Below, in pieces: positions 16,574 to 24,013 of a DNA stretch of 64,000 bases. The notes under the pieces were generated by a model, which was not told where the DNA came from, did no database searches, and saw only the letters and a program-made list of their open reading frames with translations. Origin of the DNA: Devosia epidermidihirudinis (GTDB lineage Bacteria; Pseudomonadota; Alphaproteobacteria; Rhizobiales; Devosiaceae); contig NZ_LANJ01000016.1 in the NCBI RefSeq assembly GCF_000971295.1, positions 372,001-436,000 of the forward strand, read 5' to 3'. The position numbers were made by a program, and so were the translations under genes. The stretch's first letter is position 1. Each line of letters begins with the position of its first letter.

Positions 16574-17651
16574 CGTCTTCAGTCTCGGTTTCGGGGAAAA
16601 GCGGCAGCGTTGTGCCGCCACTGGAAGATTTCTTTGCGATTTTATCCAGGATGTAGAGGCTGAAGCCTGGGAAGGAAAGCTGGCCTAGCAATGGCTTCGT
16701 ATCCCGATCGGGAGCGAATTTCCCTATGGCATAAAACCGAAGAAGGATGATGATGTCGTTCCAATAAGGGTCGAGTCCCGCCGGTGGCACGTAATCGAGC
16801 TCACCCGCACGAAGTCGGCGTTCCGCATCAAGGACGACTGCAATCGCCGGCCAAGGATCCCCTTTCGGCATCGGCGGCATCGGCCTGATGTCGTGAAATC
16901 CCTCATCGACGAATTTTCGAGCCATCGTTCTAGAAGGTAATTTATCGGTATCGTCGTAGAGATGGAGACTGGCCACCGAATGCTGATAACTACCCACTTC
17001 GACATCGAGCTCACGTGCCGCGATTTCCTGCATCATCGTGAATGCGAATATGTCGTGCGGAAAACCGAGGACAACGTCATTCGAACGCATGTGAACGTGT
17101 AGGTGTAGGAGCTTCTTTCGGATCACGAAATGGAGCGTGCAGGTGCAAGGGATGTCCTTGCTTTTCTTTTCACCGTCTTCGTTTGCGTAAATCTGAATAA
17201 TGGCGTTGCGAGATCCCTCTCGCTCGCGGAGGGTGCCGATGATCCGCTGCCACTGATCCTTATACTTTTCCGTAACACGCCCTCTGTCGGCGGCGAAAAT
17301 CCTCGCGCCGTACGCACCGTTCAAGGTTTCCTTATCGTCGGAAAACTCGTGGTACCCATCGATATAGTATTGGATCTGTTCGAGCGCATTGCTCCCTGAC
17401 AGATACCAAAGGCATTCTCCCAGGGCGCTGAAGACTCTCGATCGAGATTTTGACCTACTAAGGCGCGCTCGAGGGTCTGTCAGCTCAAGCAGCGCTCCAA
17501 ACGCTTCAGTGCTGTAGCCCTTTCGGGAATTGACCTTGGTGTTTCCTCGGCTGCGGGACAACAACCGAGCGAAAACAGCCCGCATCAAGTCATCGAGGTT
17601 GGACGCTGTGTGGTGGAACACGATGTTCTCAATCAAATCAATTGAGGCCAA
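16560..17651 (-). CDS. Thymidylate synthase family protein with dCMP-type active site
   Basis: A 363-residue thymidylate-synthase fold starting at a TTG, with no ATG before the conserved part. The core aligns with ThyA: the nucleophile region DIPCTCTLHF (Cys169), phosphate-binding MRSND (residues 188-192), then GFPHDIFAFTMMQEIAA and SVASLHLYD. Where ThyA has the Asn that recognises uracil (PFNIASY), this protein has Asp200 (PHDIFAF). Asn-to-Asp here is the known switch toward dCMP in phage T4 dCMP hydroxymethylase. I therefore predict a dCMP methylase or hydroxymethylase rather than an ordinary thymidylate synthase. It overlaps the next gene by 14 bases and follows the deaminase gene by 236 bases, the only sizeable gap in the operon. 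Confidence 0.8.
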   Translation of the reverse strand: MASIDLIENIVFHHTASNLDDLMRAVFARLLSRSRGNTKVNSRKGYSTEAFGALLELTDPRARLSRSKSRSRVFSALGECLWYLSGSNALEQIQYYIDGYHEFSDDKETLNGAYGARIFAADRGRVTEKYKDQWQRIIGTLREREGSRNAIIQIYANEDGEKKSKDIPCTCTLHFVIRKKLLHLHVHMRSNDVVLGFPHDIFAFTMMQEIAARELDVEVGSYQHSVASLHLYDDTDKLPSRTMARKFVDEGFHDIRPMPPMPKGDPWPAIAVVLDAERRLRAGELDYVPPAGLDPYWNDIIILLRFYAIGKFAPDRDTKPLLGQLSFPGFSLYILDKIAKKSSSGGTTLPLFPETETEDDAND

Positions 17652-17887
17652 GCTGCCAGCAATCTCCGTAATACAGCAAGTGCCGTTTGGGATTGTCAGG
17701 AAGAAAAACGCTTGAACTCATATCTCGATTTAGTGGCGCCGAGCGGAACGAATGGTCTGCTCGGCAACAAACGCTACGGCAGACTCTGGCCACATTCTGC
17801 TCCTCGGTAGGTAGAGCACAGGATTCTAAAACGCTGTCGTTAAGTATGCGACACTAGGTCACCCGTGACCCTTAGAATGGGCAGCCA

Positions 17888-18514
17888 TCAGTAGTGAAGG
17901 CTGGTTAGGTGCACTAGGTCTAGATCTTCGGCTGCCTTGGACGCGACGGGACGAATGTTCCCGAAGTATTTCCGAGCAATACCGCCATATTCGAGGTCTT
18001 TGTCGATCGCGGTAAGGCGCATCTGGAACATTTTGGCGCCAACGACCAGTTCGACCGGGCTGTTGCCATGATTGAAAAGCTCGGCCGATAGGCACCCCCG
18101 AAAGCCAGGTTGAATCATAGTGTTCATGCTGATGCCCAAGCGCGTGTAACTGCTTCGGGTCAGGATGTCTGCATACACGTCACGGGGCAGAGCGACGTAT
18201 TCGAGCGTGGTGGTGAGCGCGACCTGACCAGGATAGAGAACGAACCTCTCGCCCAGATCGCGCCGGGTCGGCTGGAAGTACGACGACATCGACCGAAAAC
18301 CCTCATCTGATTTCGTCAGGCCGATGAACGGGCGTCGCGTGACTATGGAAACTAGAAAATCGTAACCCAGTCGCAGGTCAACGCTAATTTCGCCAATCTG
18401 TGCTGAGTCCAACAATGGCTCGATCCAAAGACCTTTTGAACCATTTAGACCAAGCCGACTTTCTATTTCGGCCTTAAGAAGCGTTGGCCTGCCAGAGCTT
18501 TCGGATGGAAGCAT
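17888..18514 (-). CDS. dCTP deaminase/dUTPase family protein
   Basis: A 208-residue member of the trimeric dCTP deaminase/dUTPase fold. The family segments are clear: GEISVDLRLGYDFLV, LYPGQVALTTTLEYVALPRD, the RSS motif in DILTRSSYTRLGI (residues 120-122), IQPGFRGCLSAELFNHGNSP with the conserved glutamate at 145, and GAKMFQMRL. The family converts dCTP to dUTP, or hydrolyses dUTP; in phage defence, dCTP deaminases are known to deplete dCTP. It starts 41 bases inside the metalloprotease gene and is clearly part of the operon. Whether it deaminates a normal or a modified nucleotide is open. Confidence 0.82.
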   Translation of the reverse strand: MLPSESSGRPTLLKAEIESRLGLNGSKGLWIEPLLDSAQIGEISVDLRLGYDFLVSIVTRRPFIGLTKSDEGFRSMSSYFQPTRRDLGERFVLYPGQVALTTTLEYVALPRDVYADILTRSSYTRLGISMNTMIQPGFRGCLSAELFNHGNSPVELVVGAKMFQMRLTAIDKDLEYGGIARKYFGNIRPVASKAAEDLDLVHLTSLHY

Positions 18515-19505
18515 TTCTGATGGACTTCTCCGTTAGGTCGTTGACGATGCGGACGATCTCGAGCTGCCCAGCGCCCGTAGCCCAGTCAGGCCCATCGCCA
18601 TGGATGGCATTGGCCATGTAACTCCATGCAGCGGGAAACAGCCCGAACAATTGGGCATGTTCTGTGATCGCTACAGGCCGAATGTCATCGAAGGCGTGCT
18701 TGATCTCAGGCAGTTCAAATCGCTTCTTCAGACCGGGTAACCCACGTCTGCGAAGCACGTTCTGCCACATGTCGATCTCGGCATTTTCGTTTCCGACCAG
18801 GTAATCCTCGATAAGTTCGAGGCGCTTCGCGGTTGACGGGTGAGAAAATGTCACGCCGGCGTCAGGGCTGATGGAGGACAGGGTGTCTGCAATCGCTCCA
18901 CCAACATATGAGGCCGCGAACAGGTCCGCAAAATGCTCTTGGCGGTAGTTTTTCAATATCGGCGCATGATCTGGATTCGGTGGGTTCAAAAGCATTGAGG
19001 CCTCGGTTAGCCCATGGCTTAAGTCGATGAAATGCCCCAACTCGTGGAAGAGTGCGCTGCAGAACAGCGGCAGGTATTTGTACAATCGCGGCACGCCGAC
19101 AAATATCAGCCGACTGTCCGGTATCGCTTCGAATTCGGGTATGGTTTTTGAGACGTAATCCCACGGGTCGCCGTAGTGCAGGTGAAAATCCCGCTCTTCC
19201 GTGAGCGCCGTCGCTAATAGGAACTCCCCAGGCAGCCATTCTGAAATGGCCGGCCTCAGGCAGAATTCGATTTCATAGGGTGACTCCTTAGTGGTCGATC
19301 CTTGGATGTACCGGTGAGTGGCCCAAATTTTGTCCACCAGCGACCTGACGATGGTTTCATCGTAAGCGGGCGATTTGCTCCGTACATGTTCGGTGAGCTC
19401 GACGAGCTTGGACACCTGCCTTTCGAGCGCACCGTTGAAATACGGCGTCGTCGCAAGCTGTGATAGACTTTCATGGAGCAGTGCGAGGTCAGTCCGCGGG
19501 TGCAA
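18474..19505 (-). CDS. HExxH metalloprotease-like protein of the defence operon
   Basis: About 343 residues from a TTG at 19505 (TGGAG lies 8 bases upstream); an alternative TTG lies at 19541. The zinc motif is FHELGHFIDL (HELGH at residues 154-158), followed by a probable third ligand in NYRQEHFADLFAASYVGG, and a conserved-looking FSHPSTAKRLELIEDYL, a layout reminiscent of M48/M56-like gluzincins. No signal peptide or transmembrane segment is seen, so it should be cytoplasmic. It overlaps the 109-residue gene by 17 bases and the deaminase gene by 41 bases. I do not recognise a named family. A protease in a ubiquitin-like operon could process a partner or execute cell death; both are speculation. 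Confidence 0.7.
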   Translation of the reverse strand: MHPRTDLALLHESLSQLATTPYFNGALERQVSKLVELTEHVRSKSPAYDETIVRSLVDKIWATHRYIQGSTTKESPYEIEFCLRPAISEWLPGEFLLATALTEERDFHLHYGDPWDYVSKTIPEFEAIPDSRLIFVGVPRLYKYLPLFCSALFHELGHFIDLSHGLTEASMLLNPPNPDHAPILKNYRQEHFADLFAASYVGGAIADTLSSISPDAGVTFSHPSTAKRLELIEDYLVGNENAEIDMWQNVLRRRGLPGLKKRFELPEIKHAFDDIRPVAITEHAQLFGLFPAAWSYMANAIHGDGPDWATGAGQLEIVRIVNDLTEKSIRNASIRKLWQANAS

Positions 19506-19818
19506 GGACCGGCTCCAGCGTCGACAGCGCTCTCTTTGCAACTGTTGGACTAAGGTCCTTCGCGCTCCGGACTTCAGACAGAGCAGCGGTCAGCTCGCAG
19601 TTCGACATCAGTTCACTGGCCAGCTGCATCGCTTGTGGAAGCTGGGCAGCAGATATTTCTTCCGGATTGCGGACGAGGGACTGCGCTTGCCGGAGCAACA
19701 GGTCGAAATACTCGCTGAGCCGAGGGGGTAAAGCGCTGCTGTCACGCGAACTGAGCAACAGGGCCAGCCGGAATAGTTCAAGGCGTTTGTCTGCTTCCGA
19801 TGGTACCGCCGCTAGCAT
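19489..19818 (-). CDS. Small helical protein of unknown function
   Basis: A 109-residue protein starting MLAAVPSEADKRLELFRLAL, with an AGTCGGGGAAATCG leader giving a GGGGA ribosome site 5 bases before the ATG. It is rich in Ala, Leu and Ser and predicted helical throughout (SEYFDLLLRQAQSLV, LPQAMQLASELMSNCELTAA). No family is recognised. It sits between DUF6527 (86 bases upstream) and the metalloprotease (overlapping), and because it overlaps that enzyme it may be its partner or inhibitor. Confidence 0.6.
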   Translation of the reverse strand: MLAAVPSEADKRLELFRLALLLSSRDSSALPPRLSEYFDLLLRQAQSLVRNPEEISAAQLPQAMQLASELMSNCELTAALSEVRSAKDLSPTVAKRALSTLEPVLAPAD

Positions 19819-19904
19819 CGATTTCCCCGACTCGATTGAGTTTGAGTATTACCCAAACTTGCGCAACCGGGAATAGATTGCGTCGAGGCAAGATTTACAG
19901 TCCC

Positions 19905-20258
19905 CTACTTGCCGCTGTCCGGGCACCAGTCCACCATTCCATTCCGCACCCAAAAATGTGCTCGGCATCCGTCGGTTCTGCGGACCGATGGCTTTATTGT
20001 CGGTCGAAGAGACCAGTTTCTCGACACCGACCAGCTTGGTCTGCGGTTGGCGGCAAGCGATAGCAAGAGGGGCGTGCCACATCCACATGGGCACTGGAAG
20101 GTTGCCCATTTTGGTGCAGATGGATCGCCGACGATGTGAACGACATCCTTCAGCAACTTGTCCGGCGGCGGCATGTCCCGGCAATTCTGTGTGCGAAGGT
20201 GAGCTGGCGCGATGAGATGAAGCGCCTCAAGGATCCACAGCAGTGTGAGCCTGAGCAT
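19905..20258 (-). CDS. DUF6527 family protein (ubiquitin-like operon component)
   Basis: A 117-residue protein. Its ATG overlaps the stop of the JAB-E1 gene (TGATG), so translation is coupled. After a hydrophobic N-terminal helix (residues 3-18) comes a compact metal-binding-looking core: FQCPCGCGTPLLLSL (Cys56, Cys58, Cys60), SLRPTIKPSV, then CRAHFWVRNGMVDWC (Cys98, His101, Cys112). This C/G-rich, W-rich pattern matches the DUF6527 family that recurs in bacterial multiubiquitin-E2-E1-JAB operons. Its biochemical role is not established from the sequence. The family call is good; metal binding is inferred from the cysteine pattern. Confidence 0.72.
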   Translation of the reverse strand: MLRLTLLWILEALHLIAPAHLRTQNCRDMPPPDKLLKDVVHIVGDPSAPKWATFQCPCGCGTPLLLSLAANRRPSWSVSRNWSLRPTIKPSVRRTDGCRAHFWVRNGMVDWCPDSGK

Positions 20259-21667
20259 CAGCCGACCCTCCCCAAAAATGGCTTGGTGTCGCCCAGGCCA
20301 TGGATGTGAGATTGTCCGCAGATGCGGCAAGGTTGGAGCATGGCGCCGGGTCGGACATCTTCAATTCGGGTGAATTTGCGCACACGGTTAGAAACCGATC
20401 CATCAGGGCCGCGAAACCCAGTAAGGCGCTGAATAAGCTCCTCAATTGCCATGGTCGCGACAGATGTGGTGAACGAGATCACCGCGGGCGCAGGATTGCC
20501 TTCACCGCGAACATAGGCCTCCTTCTTACGGCGTTCGTATTCCGAGGGATCGTTGCGCCGCAGAGCCTCCTCGGCCGCGATACTGGGATTGACGATACGC
20601 CGGCAAAGCAAGCACGCTGAACCTGGCTCCAGAATAGTGACCCGACCCTCGGCCTCGAGGCGACGTTCCGTGTCCTGTTCAGCCACCCTCAGGGCCAGTC
20701 CGAGATCAATTACCGGGATATGGTAGTAGTAGGCGAGGCGATTGAGCAGGGCCCGGCCGTCATGATCGTCGGTGCAGCCGAAGATCACGTCCATGGACTT
20801 CAGTGCATCTTGGTATTGCTCGGTACCGACCCAACCGTCGAAGGTTTCCAATCGGGTTCCCAGAGCCATTTCCGAAATTTCACGGCGCGCGACCTCGATT
20901 TTCTTCCGGTGGTCGTCGGCGTCAGCCCGGGTGGCGCCATAAAGGCGATTCAGGTTTGTATCTTCAACGGTATCGGGGTCGAATACCCCAATGAAGCCTG
21001 CGCCCATTCGGGGGAGCTGCTGCAGAATAGGACTGCCAGTGCCCCCGCCGCCCACGACGCCAAAGCGCAGGGACCGCATAATCGCGGTAAATTCCTGACC
21101 CAGTGCCAGGGACTGCCGGTCGAAAGCTTGGTCTAACTCATCCGAAGCGCGTCGGGAAAACCGCTTCCACCGGGGACCGATCGTCGAGATCGTGGTGAAA
21201 TCGTCGAAGGTGTCCGGGGACGACCACACGCGACCGAGCACGGACCCGTCACCACAAAATAGGAGACTGGCTGTCAGGGCGCCAGTACCGTTGCGGTTGA
21301 ATGCCAAGCGCGCCAACTCGGCCTCGTTGGCGTCATCCTGGTCTGAAAAGTGCGTAGGGCCCCCTGGATGGCTATGCGCGATCCCAACTTGAACGCCCTC
21401 GCGTTCGGCTCGCGCCAGCAGCTTTACGAACTTATCCGTCTTCCAGGAGATGTGGTCGAAGCCGGATGAGGTGATCTCGTCCTCGGTCACTGGGATCACT
21501 TCGCGGACCATGAGACGAATACGAGGCTCTTGGGTGAATGGGTCGCTTCCGATGTGCGAGACGCCGTAGAGCACGTAAGCAGCGTGTTCCATCCTGTCCG
21601 CACGCAAAAGAGTGGAGGCCAGGGCGTCAAGATGACTGCCCTGCAATGTCAAATCCGCTCTGGTCAT
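20258..21667 (-). CDS. JAB deubiquitinase-like domain fused to an E1-like (ThiF) activating enzyme
   Basis: A 469-residue fusion. Residues about 20-165 are a JAB/JAMM metallopeptidase: Glu56, then HSHPGG (His98, His100) and SDQD (Ser108, Asp111), the complete zinc-site motif. Residues about 180-440 are an E1/ThiF adenylation domain with the nucleotide loop GVVGGGGTGSP, the acidic strand FDPDTVEDTNLNRL, FGCTDDHDGR with Cys298 (a possible thioester cysteine), and two CxxC pairs (Cys352/355 and Cys447/450) expected to bind structural zinc. The ATG at 21667 overlaps the end of the Ubl-E2 gene in an ATGA. It should adenylate the ubiquitin-like tail and also process or remove it. All signature residues are present, so it is probably active. 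Confidence 0.88.
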   Translation of the reverse strand: MTRADLTLQGSHLDALASTLLRADRMEHAAYVLYGVSHIGSDPFTQEPRIRLMVREVIPVTEDEITSSGFDHISWKTDKFVKLLARAEREGVQVGIAHSHPGGPTHFSDQDDANEAELARLAFNRNGTGALTASLLFCGDGSVLGRVWSSPDTFDDFTTISTIGPRWKRFSRRASDELDQAFDRQSLALGQEFTAIMRSLRFGVVGGGGTGSPILQQLPRMGAGFIGVFDPDTVEDTNLNRLYGATRADADDHRKKIEVARREISEMALGTRLETFDGWVGTEQYQDALKSMDVIFGCTDDHDGRALLNRLAYYYHIPVIDLGLALRVAEQDTERRLEAEGRVTILEPGSACLLCRRIVNPSIAAEEALRRNDPSEYERRKKEAYVRGEGNPAPAVISFTTSVATMAIEELIQRLTGFRGPDGSVSNRVRKFTRIEDVRPGAMLQPCRICGQSHIHGLGDTKPFLGRVG

Positions 21668-22530
21668 GCTGCGATCTCCAGGGCACGCCCGATGCGGCGC
21701 AGCATGGTCCAGATGCCGTCGACGCCAGGACGCCAATCAGAGTTATGCCGCGACCAGCGCTGCCAATTTCCGCCAGCGAAGGAAAAGGGCTGGTCGGCTG
21801 CCCGTGGATATTTCTTGTCGGCGGCCAGACGCACCCAGGGAGAAAGGAAAAACATGTCGGGAGCGCAGTCAGGATAGCCGGGAGGCAGCAAGACAAGAAT
21901 GTCGGCCGAGCTGGTGTCGAACCGCCCCGCCGGCAGCGGGTAGCTCTTAATGATGACCGCCTTGTTGCCTGCCTGATCGACTTCCTCGAAGTTCACGCCG
22001 TGCTCGTTGAGGAACGCCGCGTCGTCGGGGGGCAGAACGCCCCCCGAGCCTTCGGTGGTGGTGTCGATCCCGGTGAAAAAGCGCTCGACGCCTTCACCAC
22101 GGAGATCGACCGACTGTTCGTTGGGGATCAGCTTGTCGTCGCCGACCCGCTGCGCGAGCCAGACCCCGTACGAGGCCGGGTCCACACCTGCCAGGCGCTT
22201 CAATTCGAGGCCGGTAATGATCGGGCGCCCCCAGTCGAACTTGCGACCGTCGACCGTGAGCCTGAAGGATGCATCACTGCGGAAGGTGATGAAGTCTTCC
22301 CGGCCAGGCTCCCGCAGGTCAACGGCCTCGTCGAGGCGGATGTCCTCGAGCTGGCCGTTCACGAGCTTCTGGAACACCAGAAATTCGTCTGCCGGAAACT
22401 GCCTGGTAGCTTCCAGAAGCTGCAGGCCGTTGACGATGGGGTCGTCAAAAACGTGCGGTTTCCCGTCGATGGTTACATGGAACCGCGTAGGCTTCGCCGC
22501 TGCGGTAGTCGTCAAATCGTCGATGCTCAT
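21664..22530 (-). CDS. Multiubiquitin (two Ubl domains) fused to an E2-like domain
   Basis: First gene of the operon; 288 residues, with AAGGGAAC before the ATG. Two related ubiquitin-like repeats are visible at about 16-84 (FHVTIDGKPHVFDDPIVNGL, DLREPGREDFITFRS) and 87-155 (FRLTVDGRKFDWGRPIITGL, DLRGEGVERFFTGID), matching the multiubiquitin family. A linker ending GSGG (Gly163-Gly164) joins them to an E2-like domain at 165-288 (LVLLPPGYPDCAPDMFFLSP, WQRWSRHNSDWRPGVDGIWT). The only cysteine is Cys222, in the GYPDCAPD loop and not in a usual E2 active-site position. The diglycine before the E2 domain could be the site where JAB cleaves to free a conjugatable Ubl tail. Fusion and family calls are good; the cleavage is inference. 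Confidence 0.82.
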   Translation of the reverse strand: MSIDDLTTTAAAKPTRFHVTIDGKPHVFDDPIVNGLQLLEATRQFPADEFLVFQKLVNGQLEDIRLDEAVDLREPGREDFITFRSDASFRLTVDGRKFDWGRPIITGLELKRLAGVDPASYGVWLAQRVGDDKLIPNEQSVDLRGEGVERFFTGIDTTTEGSGGVLPPDDAAFLNEHGVNFEEVDQAGNKAVIIKSYPLPAGRFDTSSADILVLLPPGYPDCAPDMFFLSPWVRLAADKKYPRAADQPFSFAGGNWQRWSRHNSDWRPGVDGIWTMLRRIGRALEIAA

Positions 22531-22584
22531 ATCTGTTCCCTTTCAGGTTCATGAGAGACTTCCCTCGAAGCCTGACCTATAGAT

Positions 22585-22612
22585 AATAGCTAAAAAATAG
22601 CTATGCAATAGC
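22585..22612. promoter_or_regulatory. Three AATAGC repeats spaced 11 bp, candidate shared operator
   Basis: AATAGC starts at 22585, 22596 and 22607, exactly one helical turn apart, in the AT-rich region between the divergent Ubl operon and the RHH-GNAT operon. Tandem in-phase half-sites are typical of ribbon-helix-helix operators, so the RHH protein encoded at 22688 is the natural candidate. The repeats lie between the + promoter and the Ubl operon leader. Confidence 0.6.
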
Positions 22613-22633
22613 CAAAAAGAATGAATTAGAATG

Positions 22634-22662
22634 TTGACTTTTTGTGCATAAAAGCATAGGTT
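22634..22662 (+). promoter_or_regulatory. Predicted promoter of the RHH-GNAT-XRE-ImmA operon
   Basis: TTGACT (22634-22639), a 17-base spacer, then TAGGTT (22657-22662). A good AGGAGG site follows just before the ATG at 22688. The opposite promoter, for the Ubl operon, must lie in the same AT-rich stretch but could not be fixed with confidence. Confidence 0.5.
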
Positions 22663-22687
22663 TTTTGGCCCACAGGAGGACGCCCAT

Positions 22688-22894
22688 ATGAAAAAAACCA
22701 TGACTTTGAACTTAACAGACGCGGAAATGAGGGCGCTTGAGCAGCTCTCAGAGACCAAAGATCTGTCCAAAACAGCGGTGCTGCGCCAAGCTCTAAAGCT
22801 GTACCAACTGGTGGATGTCAGACTTCAGCAAGGCGGAAAATTTTTCTTCGAAGACGAAGCGAAGAAGGAAAAAGCCGAGTTAATGGTGCTATAG
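22688..22894 (+). CDS. Ribbon-helix-helix (CopG-like) DNA-binding protein
   Basis: A 68-residue protein: KKTMTLNLTDAEMRALEQLS is the beta strand plus helix 1, and DLSKTAVLRQALKLYQLVDV is helix 2 of a ribbon-helix-helix fold. A lysine- and glutamate-rich tail follows. It has AGGAGG upstream. It is the first gene of a four-gene operon and lies beside three phased AATAGC repeats that look like its operator, so it probably autoregulates and may also repress the divergent Ubl operon. Confidence 0.78.
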   Translation: MKKTMTLNLTDAEMRALEQLSETKDLSKTAVLRQALKLYQLVDVRLQQGGKFFFEDEAKKEKAELMVL

Positions 22895-22895
22895 T

Positions 22896-23507
22896 TTGAG
22901 CGCTTTCCCGGTATTTTTGACAGATCGGCGAACCAGGTCATCGGTCGACGCGCATCTGGTCGAGGGCATAACGTCCGACCACCTGCAACAGGTCGAAGAG
23001 ACATGGCAGCCAGCTGTCGCCCGACACATTCAGGGTCTCATAAGCAGCGGTGCTCCCCGCAGCGATTGGCCGCAAAGCTGGCATTGGGACTGGCCTAAGA
23101 AGATGTCTGCCCTAGGGAATCTTCTTGCCTATCGGAATTTCGCGATCACTCGCAACGGACGCCTACAGGGTCTGATGATCGTGAAGACAGAAGGTTACCG
23201 GGCGCGCGGGCCGAACCAGACGGGACAACACCTCGTCTATATCGACTATGTTGAAACTGCTCCTTGGAACCGTCGTCCGATCGTTTCTGAACCAGAATTT
23301 TCGGGTGTCGGCACCGTCTTCATGCGAGCTGCAATCGAAATCAGTCGCGAAGAGGGCTTTTATGGTCGCATCGGCCTTCATTCTCTGCCCCAGTCCGAGC
23401 CGTTTTACCGCAGGCTGAACATGACCGAACTCGGGGCGGATTCGTCAAAACAGAACCTCACATATTTCGAGATGACGTCTGAACAAGCTGACGCATTCTC
23501 GAGCTAA
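22896..23507 (+). CDS. GNAT-family N-acetyltransferase-like protein
   Basis: A 203-residue protein starting at a TTG two bases after the RHH stop codon. The GNAT core is visible in FAITRNGRLQGLMIVKTEGY, YIDYVETAPWNRR, the acetyl-CoA loop FSGVGTVFMRAAIEISREEG and the C-terminal GLHSLPQSEPFYRRLNMTEL. The CoA-binding motif is slightly degenerate (SGVGTV rather than RGxGxG/A). RHH-GNAT pairs form toxin-antitoxin systems in which the enzyme acetylates charged tRNA, but this protein is longer than those toxins and belongs to an operon with XRE and ImmA, so a regulatory role is equally possible. Confidence 0.7.
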   Translation: MSAFPVFLTDRRTRSSVDAHLVEGITSDHLQQVEETWQPAVARHIQGLISSGAPRSDWPQSWHWDWPKKMSALGNLLAYRNFAITRNGRLQGLMIVKTEGYRARGPNQTGQHLVYIDYVETAPWNRRPIVSEPEFSGVGTVFMRAAIEISREEGFYGRIGLHSLPQSEPFYRRLNMTELGADSSKQNLTYFEMTSEQADAFSS

Positions 23508-23516
23508 GGACACACC

Positions 23517-24002
23517 ATGAAACTCGTTATCACGAGGGAGTGGTTTGAGCGCAGATCAAAACTGGAAGGTGACAGTGACATCGCCGTTGGTACATTGGCC
23601 TATGATCCGCTCCCCGAACCAGCATCCCCAGTCGAAGTTTCCGACAATTCTGACACTTCGAGAATCGCATTTGGCTCACTCGTTGAATTGAAACGGCGAG
23701 AGGCTGGCATGACCCGAGAGACCCTTGCTGAGGAAGTCGGAGTCGACCTCAGTGAGATCGTTAGCATCGAACGCGACGCCCATTTCAGACCAGAACCACG
23801 CACGGTCTACAACTTGGCGAGCAAGTTCAGGCTTCCGAGCAAGGCGCTGCAGCAGCTTTCGGGAAATGCCACCATCAAGGACAGCAATCTGGATGGCCAC
23901 GCGCTCAGGTTTGCTGCTCGCTCTGGAGAGCAGAATCAAAAGCTCTCCCCGGAGCAGAAACGAGCTCTGGAAGAGTTCGTCGCCTACTTGGCCAAACTTT
24001 AG
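23517..24002 (+). CDS. XRE-family helix-turn-helix protein
   Basis: A 161-residue protein with a central Cro/C1-type helix-turn-helix at about 50-110: FGSLVELKRREAGMTRETLA, EEVGVDLSEIVSIERD, RPEPRTVYNLASKFRLPSKA. The N-terminal 45 residues are acidic and probably flexible. It is followed by the ImmA/IrrE gene 11 bases later, and such pairs usually form a repressor plus the protease that inactivates it. It is therefore likely a repressor whose cleavage turns on this operon or the divergent one. Confidence 0.8.
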   Translation: MKLVITREWFERRSKLEGDSDIAVGTLAYDPLPEPASPVEVSDNSDTSRIAFGSLVELKRREAGMTRETLAEEVGVDLSEIVSIERDAHFRPEPRTVYNLASKFRLPSKALQQLSGNATIKDSNLDGHALRFAARSGEQNQKLSPEQKRALEEFVAYLAKL

Positions 24003-24013
24003 AGGCAGCCGTC

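Noticed and set aside
16560..17651. Ordinary thyA housekeeping copy
   Set aside because: The Asp in place of the uracil-recognising Asn, the TTG start and the location in a defence operon argue against a standard thymidylate synthase.
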